Shown in pieces: positions 1-9,066 of a stretch of 49,698 nucleotides of DNA (its first letter is position 1; each line of letters opens with the position of its first letter). Origin of the DNA: Alphaproteobacteria bacterium (GTDB taxonomy: Bacteria > Pseudomonadota > Alphaproteobacteria > GCA-2731375). Location: contig JADHTB010000027.1 in assembly GCA_016776605.1 (NCBI GenBank), positions 1 through 49,698 on the forward strand. Direction: 5' to 3'. A program made the position numbers and the translations under genes. A model generated the notes under the pieces. The model ran no database searches and had not been told where the DNA came from. It was given only the letters and a program-made list of their open reading frames with translations.

Positions 1-1355
1 TGCTGCAGGTGCCAGACGACCGTTATTGGGGCGCCCAGACACAGCGTTCGCGGCAGAACTTTAAAATTGGCTGGGAGAAAATGCCGTTACCCGCGGTGCA
101 CGCCTTCGGGATCGTCAAGCAGGCCGCGGCTGAAACCAATATGGAGCTGGGCATTCTGGACAAAAAGCGGGGCCGGGCCATTGTGCGGGCCGCCAAAGAG
201 GTGGCCGCCGGCAAGCTGGACGACCATTTCCCCCTGGTGGTCTGGCAAACCGGCTCCGGTACCCAGAGCAATATGAACGCCAACGAGGTGATCTCCAACC
301 GGGCAATCGAATTGCTGGGCGGCAAGATGGGCAGCAAGACGCCGGTCCACCCCAACGATCATTGCAATATGAGCCAGTCTTCCAATGACACTTTCCCTAC
401 CGTCATGCATGTGGCGGCGGTGCAGCACATTGATCAGTTGTTGCTTCCGGCCCTGGAACATTTGCATGGGGCCCTGGACGCCAAGGCGAAAGCTTTCAGC
501 CGGCTGATCAAGATCGGCCGCACCCATTTACAGGACGCCACGCCGTTGACCCTGGGCCAGGAATTTTCCGGCTACGCCACACAGGTGAAATATGGCATTG
601 CCCGGGTAAAGGATAGCCTGCCCCGGTTGCACCGGCTTGCGCAGGGCGGTACGGCGGTGGGCACCGGTTTGAATGCACCGGTCGGTTTCGACAAACGGGT
701 GGCCGCCCATATCGCCAAGATTACCGGCCTGCCGTTCAAGACGGCGGAAAACAAGTTCGAGGCCCTGGCCGCCCATGACGCGGTGGTGGAGGCATCCGGC
801 GCCATGAATACCCTGGCCGCCAGCCTGATGAAGATCGCCTCGGATATCCGGCTGTTGGGCTCCGGCCCGCGCTCCGGCCTGGGCGAGTTGAGCCTGCCGG
901 AAAATGAACCCGGCTCCTCGATCATGCCGGGCAAGGTCAACCCAACCCAGTGCGAGGCCATGACCATGGTTTGCGCCCAGGTCATCGGCAACCATATGAC
1001 GGTTACCGTGGCGGGGGCCTCGGGTCATATGGAATTGAATGTTTTCAAGCCGGTGATGATCTATTCCCTGTTGCAGTCGATCCAACTGCTGGGCGACGCG
1101 GCGGTCAGCTTTACCGATAATTGCGTTGTCGGGATCAAGGCGAACGAGGGACGGATCGCCGATCTGATGGCCCAATCGTTGATGCTGGTCACCGCCCTTG
1201 CCCCCCACATCGGCTATGACAACGCGGCCAAGATCGCCAAACATGCCCATGTCAAAGGCTTGACCCTGAAAGAGGCCTCGATTGAACTGAAATTGGTGAC
1301 GGAAGCGGATTTTGACCGTTTCGTGCAGCCGAAGCAGATGCTGGGTCCAAAGTAG
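1..1355 (+). CDS. fumC: Fumarate hydratase class II, 5' end cut by window edge
   Basis: Class II fumarase, the iron-independent TCA-cycle enzyme that interconverts fumarate and malate as a cytosolic homotetramer. The visible protein opens with [14 protein letters not shown], which normally follows about 12-15 N-terminal residues. The frame is open to the left edge, so the true start lies outside the window and the GTG at position 9 is an internal codon. The superfamily signature [11 protein letters not shown] is near visible residues 302-312, and the [11 protein letters not shown] segment carries the family's conserved histidine. About 448 residues are visible against a usual length near 460. 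A small RHH-protein gene follows 12 bp downstream on the same strand. Confidence 0.97.
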   Translation, partial: LQVPDDRYWGAQTQRSRQNFKIGWEKMPLPAVHAFGIVKQAAAETNMELGILDKKRGRAIVRAAKEVAAGKLDDHFPLVVWQTGSGTQSNMNANEVISNRAIELLGGKMGSKTPVHPNDHCNMSQSSNDTFPTVMHVAAVQHIDQLLLPALEHLHGALDAKAKAFSRLIKIGRTHLQDATPLTLGQEFSGYATQVKYGIARVKDSLPRLHRLAQGGTAVGTGLNAPVGFDKRVAAHIAKITGLPFKTAENKFEALAAHDAVVEASGAMNTLAASLMKIASDIRLLGSGPRSGLGELSLPENEPGSSIMPGKVNPTQCEAMTMVCAQVIGNHMTVTVAGASGHMELNVFKPVMIYSLLQSIQLLGDAAVSFTDNCVVGIKANEGRIADLMAQSLMLVTALAPHIGYDNAAKIAKHAHVKGLTLKEASIELKLVTEADFDRFVQPKQMLGPK

Positions 1356-1367
1356 GCACAGACGGCC

Positions 1368-1631
1368 ATGCCCGGTGATGACGATGACGACAACGATGAC
1401 CTGGAGCTGTTGCGTCGGTCCTTTCGCATTGCCGGGCATCAGACCAGTCTGTCCATGGAACGGGCTTTTTGGGATGAATTCCGCCGTATGGCGCAGGCCG
1501 ACCGGCGCAGCATGGCTGATTTAATCGCTGAAATAGACGCTCAACGCACGGCGGGGTTAAGCCGCGCCGTGCGTGTTTACATTCTAAATCGGCTGCAATT
1601 GGCAGCCGTTTCAAAGGGAGAGACCTCATGA
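1368..1631 (+). CDS. Ribbon-helix-helix domain protein (RHH_4-like)
   Basis: An 87-residue protein that resembles the alphaproteobacterial RHH_4 family. It begins with a run of Asp residues. After that come a predicted beta strand (RSFRIAGHQTSLSMERAFWD) and two helices ending in LSRAVRVYILNRL, which fits a ribbon-helix-helix DNA-binding fold. It is probably a small dimeric DNA-binding protein, but no target can be named. Its stop overlaps the start of the next gene (ATGA), so the two are probably translationally coupled. The ATG at 1368 is the only start that keeps the whole domain. Confidence 0.8.
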   Translation: MPGDDDDDNDDLELLRRSFRIAGHQTSLSMERAFWDEFRRMAQADRRSMADLIAEIDAQRTAGLSRAVRVYILNRLQLAAVSKGETS

Positions 1632-1948
1632 TCATTGATCACCGCACCTACGATTTTCATCCGGGCAAGCTGAAAGGCTGGATCGATGTTTACCGGGAAT
1701 ACGGCCTGCCGGTGCAGCAAAAACACCTGGGCAGGTTGATCGGCTTTTTCACCACCGAGATCGGGCCGATCAATCAAATCGTCTTCATGTGGGCCTATGA
1801 AAACATGGGTGACCGTGAACAACGGCGCGCCGCCATGGACCAGGACCCGGATTGGGCCGCATTCCGCGGAAAAACCGCTCCCCTGGGCGCGTTGAAACAG
1901 CAGACAAACAAGATTTTGGCGCCAACCGACTTTTCACCGATCCAATAG
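1628..1948 (+). CDS. NIPSNAP family protein
   Basis: A 106-residue single-domain protein. The N-terminal MIIDHRTYDFHPGKLKGWID and the central QIVFMWAYENMGDREQRRAAM segment match the NIPSNAP fold, a ferredoxin-like alpha/beta-barrel family. The biochemical role of bacterial members is not settled. Bacterial copies are often found near metabolic genes. The start overlaps the stop of the RHH gene by 4 bp, with AGGGAGAG just upstream as a ribosome-binding site. No catalytic residues can be assigned from sequence alone. Confidence 0.82.
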   Translation: MIIDHRTYDFHPGKLKGWIDVYREYGLPVQQKHLGRLIGFFTTEIGPINQIVFMWAYENMGDREQRRAAMDQDPDWAAFRGKTAPLGALKQQTNKILAPTDFSPIQ

Positions 1949-2014
1949 TCCTTCAATTTCCGCCGACTTATGGACTTAATCTTGCCGTAACGTGCGACCA
2001 AATCGGGGGCTGCG

Positions 2015-2707
2015 ATGCGATTGATTGGCCGATATTCGTCTCCATTCGTGCGCAGGGTCGCGGTGACGTTGGGCCATTATGGCATGGCCTATGAGCATAT
2101 CAGCGTCATGCCCTTCGGCGCCACCAAGGCGGATGTCGCGCGCTTCAACCCCATCGCCCGGGTGCCCATATTGCTGTTGGACGACGGCGAGGGGCTGTGT
2201 GACAGCGCGGCAATTCTGGATCATCTGGATGAAGTTGCGGGGCCCGAACGGGCCTTGGTTCCCAGCCATGGCAAGGCGCGGCGGCGGGTTTTGGCGTTGC
2301 TGGCGATTGCCCTGGGGAGCAACGAAAAACTTGTCACCGCACTTTACGAGCGGCATTTCCGGCCCAGGGAAATCTGGCATCAACCCTGGATCGAGGCCTG
2401 CGAGGGGCAGGTGCGCGATGGTTATCTGTGGCTGGAAGAACAGTTCACCGGCCCCTGGTTCACCGGCGGGGAGATGACCCAGGCGGATCTGACCACCGCC
2501 GTCTTCTGGTCTTTCGGCATGGCCAAACGCCCAGGCCTATTCGCCAAACTCAACTGCCCGAAACTGCGCGCCTTAAGCGAGAGGCTGGAAGCAACGCCTG
2601 CCTTTAAAGCCATCCAACCCGAACCAGAAATGCTGAGCAAACAGCTTGGCGGCGGCCCTAACTCTTCTGCCGGTGCAACAACCGCAGGCGCAGGGCGTTC
2701 AGCTTGA
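2015..2707 (+). CDS. Glutathione S-transferase family protein
   Basis: A 230-residue GST-fold protein. The N-terminal thioredoxin-like domain starts [19 protein letters not shown], with the SPF/VRR pattern of bacterial GSTs. The glutathione-contacting VPILLLDDG and [11 protein letters not shown] segments follow, near residues 48-70. An all-helical C-terminal domain fills the rest. The substrate cannot be predicted. The last 50 bp overlap, in the antisense direction, the 3' end of argG. The C-terminal tail ([19 protein letters not shown]) is low-complexity and lies mostly in that overlap, so the ancestral stop may have been earlier. Confidence 0.88.
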   Translation: MRLIGRYSSPFVRRVAVTLGHYGMAYEHISVMPFGATKADVARFNPIARVPILLLDDGEGLCDSAAILDHLDEVAGPERALVPSHGKARRRVLALLAIALGSNEKLVTALYERHFRPREIWHQPWIEACEGQVRDGYLWLEEQFTGPWFTGGEMTQADLTTAVFWSFGMAKRPGLFAKLNCPKLRALSERLEATPAFKAIQPEPEMLSKQLGGGPNSSAGATTAGAGRSA

Positions 2708-3866
2708 TGAAGCCGGCGGCGTCGCGCTGGTCGTAGACGCTGTCTTCTTCGAAGGTGACGTGTTCCATGCTGTACAGGCTTTTGCCGGACTTGCGGCCGA
2801 CCACGGCGGCCGTGCCTTTATAGAGCTTCACCCGTACCGTGCCCTCGACGCATTCCTGGCTTTTGTCGATCAAGGCCTGCAGCATCTCGCGCTCCGGCGA
2901 GAACCAGAAACCGTTGTAGATCAGTTCCGCATAGCGCGGCATGATCTCGTCCTTCAGGTGCATCGCGCCCCGGTCCAGGGTGATGCTTTCGATGCCCCGG
3001 TGGGCCGCCAGCAAAACCGTACCGCCAGGGGTTTCGTAGATGCCCCGGCTTTTCATGCCGACGAAACGGCCTTCCACCAGATCCAGGCGGCCGACGCCGT
3101 TGGCGCCGCCGAGTTCATTCAGGCGGGTCAGCAATGTTGCCGGGCTCATGGCCTCGCCGTCGATGGCGACCGCATCGCCGTTCTTGAATTCGATTTCCAC
3201 ATAGGTCGGCTTATCGGGCGCGGCCTCTGGCGAGACGGAGCGGGAATAGACGAATTCGCCCGCTTCGTGCCAGGGATCTTCCAGCGCCTTGCCCTCGGCC
3301 GAGATGTGTAACAGGTTGGCGTCGACGGAAAACGGCGCCTCGCCCCGCTTGTCCTTGGGGATGGGGATCTGGTGCTTTTCGGCGAATTCGATCAATTCGG
3401 TGCGGGAGGTCAAATCCCACTCCCGCCACGGCGCGATCACCTTGATATCCGGGTTCAGGGCGTAATAGCCCAACTCGAACCGCACCTGATCGTTGCCCTT
3501 GCCCGTGGCGCCGTGGGAAACCGCGTCGGCGCCGGTCAGGGCGGCAATTTCGATCTGCCGCTTGGCAATCAGCGGCCGGGCGATGGAGGTGCCCAACAGA
3601 TACAGCCCCTCGTACAGGGCATTGGCGCGGAACATGGGAAAGACGAAATCGCGGGTAAATTCCTCGCGTAGATCCTCTACATAGATTTCCTTGATGCCCA
3701 GCAGTTCGGCCTTTTTTCGGGCCGGTTCCACTTCCTCGCCCTGACCCAGATCGGCGGTGAAGGTCACCACCTCGCACTGGTAGGCTTCCTGCAGCCATTT
3801 CAGGATCACGGAGGTATCCAGTCCGCCGGAATAGGCTAAAACAACCTTTTTTATATCGCCTGTCAT
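2658..3866 (-). CDS. argG: Argininosuccinate synthase
   Basis: Catalyses ATP-dependent condensation of citrulline and aspartate, the penultimate step of arginine biosynthesis. The N-terminal [20 protein letters not shown] is the PP-loop ATP pyrophosphatase motif. The [19 protein letters not shown] and [10 protein letters not shown] segments are strongly conserved in ArgG. I place the start at the ATG at 3866 (MTGDIKKVV), giving 402 residues, the normal family length. The frame stays open further upstream, but that extension is not ArgG-like. Transcribed alone, convergent with the GST gene. Confidence 0.97.
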   Translation of the reverse strand: MTGDIKKVVLAYSGGLDTSVILKWLQEAYQCEVVTFTADLGQGEEVEPARKKAELLGIKEIYVEDLREEFTRDFVFPMFRANALYEGLYLLGTSIARPLIAKRQIEIAALTGADAVSHGATGKGNDQVRFELGYYALNPDIKVIAPWREWDLTSRTELIEFAEKHQIPIPKDKRGEAPFSVDANLLHISAEGKALEDPWHEAGEFVYSRSVSPEAAPDKPTYVEIEFKNGDAVAIDGEAMSPATLLTRLNELGGANGVGRLDLVEGRFVGMKSRGIYETPGGTVLLAAHRGIESITLDRGAMHLKDEIMPRYAELIYNGFWFSPEREMLQALIDKSQECVEGTVRVKLYKGTAAVVGRKSGKSLYSMEHVTFEEDSVYDQRDAAGFIKLNALRLRLLHRQKS

Positions 3867-3966
3867 GCTGGTGCGCCTTGCATTTGGGGAAGAGAACAAT
3901 TTCGGCGCGCAGTATAGGCATTTGCCAGCCGCCAGCAACGTTGATTCAGCGGGCGTTGAAAATGCC

Positions 3967-4230
3967 TCAATCGCCATGCCAGCGATGACCGGCAACCACG
4001 CCCAGGCCGGCATAATGGGGCCGGGTTTCAATAGCCCGGCCAGCGCAGGCGCTGCAGGTCAGGCGCCGCGCCACGGCCACCACCGCCGTGCGGCTATCCA
4101 TGCGGGCCAATAGGGAGGCCAGGGTAAGTACCCGGTGGTGGCCGCAGTCCCGGCACCAGGCCGCCACGGGCACATCCTGGCGCGCCAGATCGGCCAGGCG
4201 GGGCCCTGTTTCGTCAGTCATGGTGGTCAT
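3967..4230 (-). CDS. Small zinc-ribbon-like hypothetical protein
   Basis: An 87-residue protein of unknown function. Two Cys pairs (CRDCGHHR near residues 26-33 and CSACAGR near 59-65) are spaced as in a zinc ribbon. They flank a helical stretch ([21 protein letters not shown]). Similar short CxxC...CxxC proteins are common hypothetical genes in this class. The first two possible start codons lie in a 14-bp tandem repeat, so the exact start (4230 or 4221) is uncertain. It is upstream of argG on the same strand, about 100 bp away, but no functional link is evident. Confidence 0.6.
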   Translation of the reverse strand: MTTMTDETGPRLADLARQDVPVAAWCRDCGHHRVLTLASLLARMDSRTAVVAVARRLTCSACAGRAIETRPHYAGLGVVAGHRWHGD

Positions 4231-4260
4231 GGCATGGTGGTCATGGCATTGTGGTCATGG
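4219..4260. repeat. 14-bp tandem repeat, three copies
   Basis: The unit CATGGTGGTCATGG occurs at 4219-4232 and 4233-4246, with a one-base variant at 4247-4260. It covers the start codon of the minus-strand zinc-ribbon gene and extends upstream of it. The period is not a multiple of three, so a gain or loss of a unit would move upstream ATG codons between frames. Confidence 0.9.
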
Positions 4261-4344
4261 TATGGGGCGCCCGCGATGGAAAACAAAACAGGAACATACC
4301 GAGGCCCTCGCGCCTAAGCCAGCGCAATATAGCTTGCGGCGTGG

Positions 4345-4375
4345 CTTGCACTGCCAGGCGCCCGTGCCTACATAG
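4345..4375 (+). promoter_or_regulatory. Sigma-32 (RpoH)-type heat-shock promoter for hsp20
   Basis: CTTG at 4345-4348, an 18-nt spacer, then CCTACATAG at 4367-4375. This agrees closely with the alphaproteobacterial RpoH consensus (CTTG, 17-18 nt, CYTATNT). It lies about 125 bp upstream of the hsp20 start, leaving a 5' leader of roughly 115 nt. Assignment rests on the motif and on the downstream gene being a small heat-shock protein. Confidence 0.65.
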
Positions 4376-4499
4376 TAGCTACGCGGTGCCGTTCCGGGCC
4401 GCGCGCAGATGCCCGATGCCGTTGTGCCCTGGGGTTTGCCCTAGCCGTAGGACCTTTTATAGGACCGCCATGCCCGCTCAATCAGGAGGAGGTGGCGCC

Positions 4500-4976
4500 G
4501 TGAGTAGATTATCTGTCTTCAACAGCCCGTTGCTTTTGGGCTTTGATCATTTCGAACAATTGCTGGACCAAGTGGCGAAATCCGCCAATGACGGCTATCC
4601 CCCCTACAACATTGAACGTGTCGCGGTCGATGGCCTGCGCATAACTCTGGCCGTGGCCGGTTTTACCCGGCAAGATCTGGAAATCCTGGCCGAGGACAAC
4701 CAGTTGATCGTGCGCGGCCGGCAGAACGAGGATGAAAAGCGCGTTTATGTGCATCGCGGCATCGCGGCGCGGCAGTTTCAGCGCAGCTTTGTCCTGGCCG
4801 AAGGGATCGAGATCGCGGGCGCCAGCCTGGACAACGGCCTGTTGCACATTGACCTGGTGCGACCGCAACCGGAAACCACCTCACGGGTTATCAATATCGC
4901 CGCCGGCCCGCCGGCCACTGATGGCAGGCTGTCGGTCGCAACCGGGGCAAAGGATAGATTAGGGGTGCCAGAGTAA
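4500..4976 (+). CDS. Hsp20 / alpha-crystallin small heat-shock protein
   Basis: ATP-independent holdase chaperone of the Hsp20 family, which binds unfolding proteins in large oligomers. The N-terminal segment (SRLSVFNSPLLLGFDHFEQLL) is the form common in alphaproteobacterial IbpA-like proteins. The alpha-crystallin domain runs from about residue 35 (YNIERVAVDGLRITLAVAGF) to about 130, ending in the LDNGLLHIDLVRP strand. I chose the GTG at 4500 because AGGAGGAGG lies 7-9 nt upstream; an in-frame ATG at 4470 is possible. This gives 158 residues. The stop overlaps the next start by one base. Confidence 0.93.
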   Translation: MSRLSVFNSPLLLGFDHFEQLLDQVAKSANDGYPPYNIERVAVDGLRITLAVAGFTRQDLEILAEDNQLIVRGRQNEDEKRVYVHRGIAARQFQRSFVLAEGIEIAGASLDNGLLHIDLVRPQPETTSRVINIAAGPPATDGRLSVATGAKDRLGVPE

Positions 4977-5194
4977 TGGAAATGCAAGAAAACGGACTGC
5001 GCAGCCTGTCCAGCGAAGGCCTTGCCATGCTGGGCACGGATCAACTGGCCTATATCCGCGCGCAAAGGGTGAACGGCCAAACCATATACGTGGTGCATGG
5101 CGCCAACGGCCGCGAGCTGGCGGGTTTCGACAACAATGCCAGCGCCCTGGCGGCCTGCCTGGAGCACGACCTGGAGGCAGTGGGCCTGCATTAG
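4976..5194 (+). CDS. DUF1150 family protein
   Basis: A 72-residue protein. Its AYIRAQRVNGQTIYVVHGAN and HDLEAVGLH segments match DUF1150, a small alphaproteobacterial family with no assigned function. The gene sits directly behind hsp20 with a one-base stop/start overlap, a pairing I recall as usual in this class. Co-expression under heat shock is therefore likely. Whether it acts with the chaperone is unknown. Confidence 0.82.
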   Translation: MEMQENGLRSLSSEGLAMLGTDQLAYIRAQRVNGQTIYVVHGANGRELAGFDNNASALAACLEHDLEAVGLH

Positions 5195-5234
5195 CCCCGC
5201 ATTAGCGCGGTTCGATATTCATCGAACCATGGCC

Positions 5235-5335
5235 AGAGCAATTTTCAATTAATTGCAGTCGCTCTCGCGACATAAGCGATTGGTTCAATTGCCCTATTCT
5301 TAAGAGTCTGAGCGCATTTTCTTCGAATGCGCTGT
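5235..5335. repeat. Dispersed palindromic repeat, copy 1 (lacks first hairpin)
   Basis: Matches the distal two thirds of the repeat family seen in full at 45398-45540. It has an AGAGCAATTTT start, a GTCGCTCTCGCGAC hairpin, the AAGAGTCTGAGCGCATTTT segment and a GAGCGCAT/ATGCGCT stem. It fills the space between the DUF1150 stop and the ptsN stop. Confidence 0.85.
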
Positions 5336-5343
5336 GGCTTCCC

Positions 5344-5808
5344 TTAGGCCGCTGGCGAAACGGTGGGCAGTGTAAGCAGCGCAAACAGGGCCTCGGGATT
5401 ATCGGCGCCGCGTAGTTTGGCGCAGATGGTGTCGTCGCGCAGCAGGCGGGAAATGCGGGCCAAGGCCTTCAGATGATCGGCGCCGGCGGTTTCAGGCGCC
5501 AGCAGCAGAAAAATCAGGTCCACCGGTTGTTCATCAATGGCGTCGAAATCAATCGGCTTGGGCAGGCGCGCGAAAATGCCGTGCAGCCGCTCCAAATCCT
5601 GCATTTTACCGTGGGGGATGGCGATGCCGCGGCCGATGCCCGTGGTGCCCAGCTTTTCCCGCTGTAGCAGGGCATCAAAAATCACCCGCTCGTGCAAACC
5701 GGTCAGTGCGGCGGCCTGTTGCGAAAGCTCCTGCAAGGCCTGCTTTTTGCTGCCGGCTTTCAGGTTGGCGACGACCCCGTCTTGTATCAGCAAGTCAGCC
5801 ATATCCAT
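5344..5808 (-). CDS. ptsN: Nitrogen-regulatory PTS EIIA component
   Basis: EIIA-Ntr, a phosphocarrier of the regulatory nitrogen phosphotransferase system. It receives phosphate from NPr and modulates potassium, nitrogen and stress responses. The 154-residue protein is a single PTS EIIA type-2 domain. The phosphorylated histidine lies in GIGRGIAIPHGKM near residue 66. It is the last gene of the lptC-lptA-lptB-rpoN-hpf-ptsN block and lies 12 bp from hpf. This neighbourhood with rpoN is classic and confirms the assignment. Confidence 0.96.
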   Translation of the reverse strand: MDMADLLIQDGVVANLKAGSKKQALQELSQQAAALTGLHERVIFDALLQREKLGTTGIGRGIAIPHGKMQDLERLHGIFARLPKPIDFDAIDEQPVDLIFLLLAPETAGADHLKALARISRLLRDDTICAKLRGADNPEALFALLTLPTVSPAA

Positions 5809-5820
5809 TGGGCGCGGTTC

Positions 5821-6444
5821 CTACTTCGACCGGTCGTCCACGTCGGCGCTGCTGCCGGCGTTGCTGTCGGCTTCGGTATCCGCCACCAGATCAATCCAGC
5901 CAATATGGCCGTCCGGGCGGCGGTAAACGACATTTAGATGGTTGTTGCCACTATTGCGAAACATTAGGACAGGCAGTTCGGCCAGATCCAGTTGCATGAC
6001 CGCCTCGCCGACGCTACGGCGGTGAATATCCGAAGTGTGCTCGGCGACGATAACCGGCTGAAATTCTTCCGAGGCCTCGTCCACCTCTGGCTCCACCTCC
6101 AGCACGTAGCTCTGCGCCGATAGGCGGTCCGGGGTCGGCCGCGCGTTGCCGTGATGGTCACGTAAGCGCCGTTTATATCGGCGCAGGCGCTTTGCCAGCC
6201 GCTCCGAGGCCTGATCAAAGGCCTGGTATATATCTTCCGCCTCGGCCCTGGCCTGGGCCTGAATGCCGTGGCCCACATGTACCGAGCAGTCCGCACGATA
6301 GCCCTGACCTTCCCGGCTGAACACCACGTGGGCGTCCATGGTGTTGGGAAAATACTTGGTTACGCCGGATTCAAGGCGTTCATCAACATAGCTACGCAGG
6401 GCCTCACCCACGTCGAGCCGCTTGCCTGAAACAAGGATTTGCAT
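5821..6444 (-). CDS. hpf: Ribosome hibernation-promoting factor, long form
   Basis: Binds the 30S decoding site in stationary phase and dimerises ribosomes into inactive 100S particles. The N-terminal S30AE domain covers about residues 1-100 (MQILVSGKRLDVGEALRSYV). A variable linker follows. The C-terminal dimerisation domain is at about 143-195, with SVGEAVMQLDLAELPVLMFR and the VVYRRPDGHIGWIDL strand. At 207 residues it is the long form that dimerises ribosomes without RMF. It lies between rpoN and ptsN on the same strand, 142 bp from rpoN. Confidence 0.95.
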   Translation of the reverse strand: MQILVSGKRLDVGEALRSYVDERLESGVTKYFPNTMDAHVVFSREGQGYRADCSVHVGHGIQAQARAEAEDIYQAFDQASERLAKRLRRYKRRLRDHHGNARPTPDRLSAQSYVLEVEPEVDEASEEFQPVIVAEHTSDIHRRSVGEAVMQLDLAELPVLMFRNSGNNHLNVVYRRPDGHIGWIDLVADTEADSNAGSSADVDDRSK

Positions 6445-6586
6445 GACGTTCTACTTTAGCTGTTTTTAGGACAAATTTGTCAACAGATATTGCCGTCTGA
6501 CGTTACTTCTCTTGCTGCCCGCCGCGGCAATAATAATCGGCCCAGGCAGCAAAGAGCCGGGAACATAGGGCCGACATGGGGAGCTG

Positions 6587-8212
6587 TCAACCGATGGCGC
6601 GCGCTTCCATGCGCTTGGCCCGGCGGCGCTGCACCGATGAGGGGATGCCCATGGCGACGCGATATTTGGTCACCGTGCGCCGGGCGATATCAACGCCGGA
6701 AACCCGCAGAATATCCACCAGCTTGTCGTCCGATAAAACTTTCGACGAAGCTTCGTTTTCGATTAATGCGCGCAGCCGTTCCCGCACCGCCTCCGAGGAA
6801 TGATTCTCGCCACCATCGGCTCCGGCAATGGAGGACGTGAAAAAGTATTTCAATTCGAAGACGCCCCTGGGCGTGGCGATATATTTGTTCGAGGTAACCC
6901 GCGACACGGTGCTTTCGTGAATGCCCACGACTTCGGCAATGGCGCGCAGGTTCAGGGGCCGTAATTCAGCCACCCCGTGAGCCAGGAAACCATCCTGCTG
7001 ACGCACCAGTTCAGAGGATACCGATAAAATTGTGCGGGCCCGCTGATCCAGGGCCTTGATCAACCAGTTGGCCGACTGCATGCATTCGGAGATATAGGCC
7101 TTGTCCTCTTTACGCCGGGCCGCCTCGTTGATCTCGGCATAGTATTGCCGGTTGACCAGAAGGCGGGGCAGATTGTCGTTGTTCAGTTCTACAATCCAGC
7201 CGCCATCGGCCTTTTCCAACACGAAGACGTCCGGCACCACGGGTGCCGCGACCTCGTAATCGAAGGTCAGTCCGGGCTTCGGATTAAGTGCCTTCAATTC
7301 GGCGATCATCTCTTCGGCATCATCGCGGGTAACGCCGCAGATCTGGCAAATTTCCGGCACATCTATGGAAACCAGCAGATGCAGGTTTTGCACCAAGGCC
7401 GCCATGGCCGGGTCGTAGCGGTTTTTGTCCTGCAATTGCAGCGCCAGGCATTCGCTCAGATCGCGGGCGAAAATTCCGGCCGGGTCGAATTTTTGCATCC
7501 GCGCCAGCACCGCATCGACCAGGGCGATGTCACAACCCAACCGGTCGGCAATATTGCCGGTCTCTTCCCGCAAATAGCCGGCTTCATCCAGATGATCGAT
7601 TAGATTCTGTCCGATAAGAAGCTGTGCCGGCTCCACCAACAGCACGTTCATCTGCTGCTGCAGATGATCTTTCAGGGTGATTTCGCTGCTCAGCACCTGT
7701 TCCAGCGTTATTGTGCTGGATTCACCGCCACTCATGCCCGTGCTGGCGCCGGACCAATCGCCAACTTCGAAGCCTTCGCCGGGATCGCTGCCGGCCTCCC
7801 CAGCCGGTGTATCAGACGCGCTGTCATTGTTGTCGGCAATGTCGTAATCCGCGGCCGGCGGTCCGTCCGCGCCCTCCAGACCATTGCTGCCGGGCAACGA
7901 AGCGCCGTCCAGCTCCAACGCCGCGGTATCCCCGATGGTGCCGTCATCGCCGATGCCATCACTGGCCGCGATCGCCTCGCCAAGGGCATCAACCTGGGGG
8001 TCGGCATTCAGATTGCCTTCGTCAAAGGCCGATGCCGGGTCGGGCGCGTCCTGATCTGCCCGTTCAAGAAGTGGATTACGCTCTAATTCCTGATCCACAT
8101 ACTGGCTTAATTCCAGATTCGTCAATTGCAACAGGCGGATGGCCTGCTGCAATTGGGGTGTCATGACCAATGCCTGGCTTTGGCGAATATCCAGTCTGGG
8201 ACCGATGGCCAT
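6587..8212 (-). CDS. rpoN: RNA polymerase sigma-54 factor
   Basis: Sigma-54 directs RNA polymerase to -24/-12 promoters that need AAA+ activators. The Gln- and Leu-rich activator-interaction region I is at residues 1-50 (QALVMTPQLQQAIRLLQLT). An unusually long acidic region II runs from about 55 to 165, rich in Asp, Glu and Gly. The core-binding region follows. A helix-turn-helix lies around LRAIAEVVGIHESTVSRVTS. The RpoN box ARRTVTKYRV is at about 510-519. The 541 residues slightly exceed the usual length because of region II. lptB lies 11 bp upstream. Confidence 0.97.
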   Translation of the reverse strand: MAIGPRLDIRQSQALVMTPQLQQAIRLLQLTNLELSQYVDQELERNPLLERADQDAPDPASAFDEGNLNADPQVDALGEAIAASDGIGDDGTIGDTAALELDGASLPGSNGLEGADGPPAADYDIADNNDSASDTPAGEAGSDPGEGFEVGDWSGASTGMSGGESSTITLEQVLSSEITLKDHLQQQMNVLLVEPAQLLIGQNLIDHLDEAGYLREETGNIADRLGCDIALVDAVLARMQKFDPAGIFARDLSECLALQLQDKNRYDPAMAALVQNLHLLVSIDVPEICQICGVTRDDAEEMIAELKALNPKPGLTFDYEVAAPVVPDVFVLEKADGGWIVELNNDNLPRLLVNRQYYAEINEAARRKEDKAYISECMQSANWLIKALDQRARTILSVSSELVRQQDGFLAHGVAELRPLNLRAIAEVVGIHESTVSRVTSNKYIATPRGVFELKYFFTSSIAGADGGENHSSEAVRERLRALIENEASSKVLSDDKLVDILRVSGVDIARRTVTKYRVAMGIPSSVQRRRAKRMEARAIG

Positions 8213-8223
8213 GACGAAAAACC

Positions 8224-9066
8224 CTACAGCGAGAAACGCTCGCCGAGATACACTCGACGGACGTCGTCGTGACCCACCACATCCGCCGGGGCACCGGATG
8301 CCAGCACCCGTCCCTCATGCAGAATGTAGACGCGGTCAATGATATCCAGGGTCTCGCGCACATTGTGGTCGGTGATCAATACGCCGACCCCGCGATCCTT
8401 GAGATGCGAGACCAGATCACGAATTTCCCCCAGCGCGATGGGATCAATGCCCGCCAGCGGCTCGTCCAGCAGGATGAAACTGGGGTGTGAGGCAAGCGCG
8501 CGGGCAATCTCCACCCGCCGCCTTTCGCCGCCGCTCAAGGCCAGCGAGGGTGTGCGGCGTAAATGGCTGATGGAGAACTCGGCCAGCAGATCTTCCAGCA
8601 TGGCTTCCCGCCGGTCGCGGTCTGTTTCCACCACTTCCAGAGCAGCGCGAATATTGTTTTCCACCGACAGACCGCGAAAAATCGAAGCTTCCTGCGGCAG
8701 ATAACCCACGCCCAGACGGGCCCGGCGGTACATGGGCAATTCGGTCACATCCTGGCCATCCAGAAATATGGAACCGGTATCCGGGGCCAGCAGTCCGGTG
8801 ATCATATAAAAACAGGTGGTTTTGCCGGCGCCATTGGGGCCCAGCAGGCCAACCGCTTCTCCGCGCTGTACGACCAGGGACACATCGCGGACGACGGGGC
8901 GTTTGCGAAAACGTTTGCCGATTTTTTCGGCGCGCAGGCCCTGACGCTCGGCCACCAGACGTGGTGAGCCGTCATCGTCAATTGCCGGGCGGCCATCCTT
9001 GGGGCCGCCATCCGCGCTGGAATTTCCCTCACGCCGCATGCTGTCTTTACCGTCGTTGCCTGTCAT
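8224..9066 (-). CDS. lptB: LPS export ABC transporter ATP-binding protein
   Basis: ATPase of the LptB2FG transporter, which extracts lipopolysaccharide from the inner membrane and drives it across the periplasm. Walker A is GPNGAGKTT, the signature is LSGGERRRVEIARAL, and Walker B is SFILLDEPLAGIDP. The 40-residue N-terminal tail before LRAEKIGKRF is poorly conserved and Gly/Asp-rich. LptB usually has about 240-260 residues, so this start gives a slightly long protein; AGGAAAA precedes the ATG at 9066. Encoded between lptA and rpoN. Confidence 0.96.
   Translation of the reverse strand: MTGNDGKDSMRREGNSSADGGPKDGRPAIDDDGSPRLVAERQGLRAEKIGKRFRKRPVVRDVSLVVQRGEAVGLLGPNGAGKTTCFYMITGLLAPDTGSIFLDGQDVTELPMYRRARLGVGYLPQEASIFRGLSVENNIRAALEVVETDRDRREAMLEDLLAEFSISHLRRTPSLALSGGERRRVEIARALASHPSFILLDEPLAGIDPIALGEIRDLVSHLKDRGVGVLITDHNVRETLDIIDRVYILHEGRVLASGAPADVVGHDDVRRVYLGERFSL

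Noticed and set aside
528..1439. A long minus-strand open frame opposite fumC
   Set aside because: Antisense of a well-conserved enzyme gene; GC-rich coding DNA commonly leaves such frames open.
4251..4976. A 241-residue version of the Hsp20 protein from an upstream start
   Set aside because: The extra N-terminal residues are not Hsp20-like and span the heat-shock promoter. The GTG at 4500 has a strong ribosome-binding site.
5235..5335. The dispersed repeats as a CRISPR array
   Set aside because: Copies are many kilobases apart, with modular rather than identical units and no spacers; no cas genes are present.
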